A stretch of 32,186 nucleotides of DNA from Alphaproteobacteria bacterium CG_4_9_14_3_um_filter_47_13 (GTDB lineage Bacteria; Pseudomonadota; Alphaproteobacteria; Micavibrionales; Micavibrionaceae): positions 734-32,919 of the forward strand of contig PFTR01000101.1 of assembly GCA_002789675.1 (NCBI GenBank), given 5' to 3'. The notes below the pieces were generated by a model that was not told the origin of the DNA, ran no database searches, and saw nothing but the letters and a program-made list of their open reading frames with translations. Position numbers and translations under genes: made by a program. Position 1 is the stretch's first letter, and each line of letters opens with the position of its first letter. Below, piece by piece: positions 31,937 to 32,186 of this stretch.

Positions 31937-32186
31937 ATGACCGAGCAAACACACCATGAAAAAATTGAGGCCTATAGAAACCGGATTGCTGCTGCACAAA
32001 CCCTCCCTTCTCTCACTGACAGACTGAAGACGCTGAAGCAGCTGAAGGCCGTTTTCGAACAGTGCGTTCAAGAAAATGCTATGAAAATAGCAAAAGAAAA
32101 CAGGCTTATCCCCGGTACGGACAGAATAAGCCGTAGCACAGCCCATACCATCAATAAACTCAATAACCAAAACTTTGATTATAAAG
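31937..32186 (+). CDS. N-terminal part of an unknown protein, cut by the window end
   Basis: An open frame of 83 codons runs to the window edge without a stop. It begins MTEQTHHEKIEAYRNRIAAA, continues with a lysine/leucine-rich helix (DRLKTLKQLKAVFEQCVQENAMKIAKEN) and then a polar region (GTDRISRSTAHTINKLNNQN). It is short but well supported by the promoter at 31880-31908 and an optimally spaced AAGGAG. I do not recognise the family. Confidence 0.65.
   Translation, partial: MTEQTHHEKIEAYRNRIAAAQTLPSLTDRLKTLKQLKAVFEQCVQENAMKIAKENRLIPGTDRISRSTAHTINKLNNQNFDYK

Noticed and set aside
1-32186. CRISPR arrays, tRNA, rRNA genes or a complete IS element
   Set aside because: Nothing with the needed repeat spacing, cloverleaf or transposase motifs was seen on either strand.

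Overview
The window is a 32 kb stretch of bacterial chromosome, almost certainly from an alphaproteobacterium. The gene order SPOR-domain protein - nagZ - scpA - scpB - tatA - tatB - tatC is the conserved alphaproteobacterial arrangement. Other typical alphaproteobacterial genes are zapE (AFG1-type), an IalB-family secreted protein, TadE/TadG-type pilus proteins and a response regulator with an arginine-rich tail. I cannot name a genus. Coding density is high, most genes are real housekeeping or envelope genes, and I see no rRNA, tRNA, CRISPR array or complete insertion sequence.

Layout. 1-451: no gene; two 37-bp direct repeats, an orphan consensus-like promoter, a terminator-like hairpin and a palindromic repeat. 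452-8072 (minus): an overlapping operon, read right to left, of SPOR protein, nagZ, scpA, [RloA-like ATPase + RloB-like TOPRIM protein], scpB, tatA, tatB, tatC, zapE. The ATPase/RloB pair is a predicted anti-phage module set between scpA and scpB, which are normally adjacent, and it is stop/start coupled to scpB. 8195-9298 (plus): PAP2-family membrane phosphatase/transferase. 9225-11421 (minus): tadG, tadE, tadE. 11571-14221 (minus): a membrane protein and a tail-anchored degenerate protein kinase. 14357-14896 (minus): IalB-family protein. 15088-19320 (plus): two tandem, non-identical FtsH-like AAA metalloproteases; the first has a damaged second region of homology.

19342-20472 (minus): a helical protein of unknown function and a CheY-like response regulator. 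20698-24161 (plus): a Glu/Leu-type amino acid dehydrogenase followed by a fused E1 alpha-beta 2-oxoacid dehydrogenase, a plausible branched-chain amino acid degradation pair. 24171-25576 (minus): ZntB/CorA-type transporter and hotdog thioesterase. 25653-29480 (plus): SAM methyltransferase, fabI, htpG. 29561-30175 (plus): isochorismatase-fold cysteine hydrolase with a near-consensus promoter placed so that its mRNA should be leaderless. 30135-31139 (minus): PfkB/adenosine kinase. 31215-31793 (plus): TetR-fold protein (TetR regulator or COQ9-like). 31937-end: start of a gene cut by the window edge.

The best candidates for something new are the defence-like module inside the scp/tat operon, the tandem FtsH pair with one partner lacking a canonical arginine-finger region, and the tail-anchored pseudokinase with its membrane partner. 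All functional calls rest on motif recognition by eye; no database search was possible.
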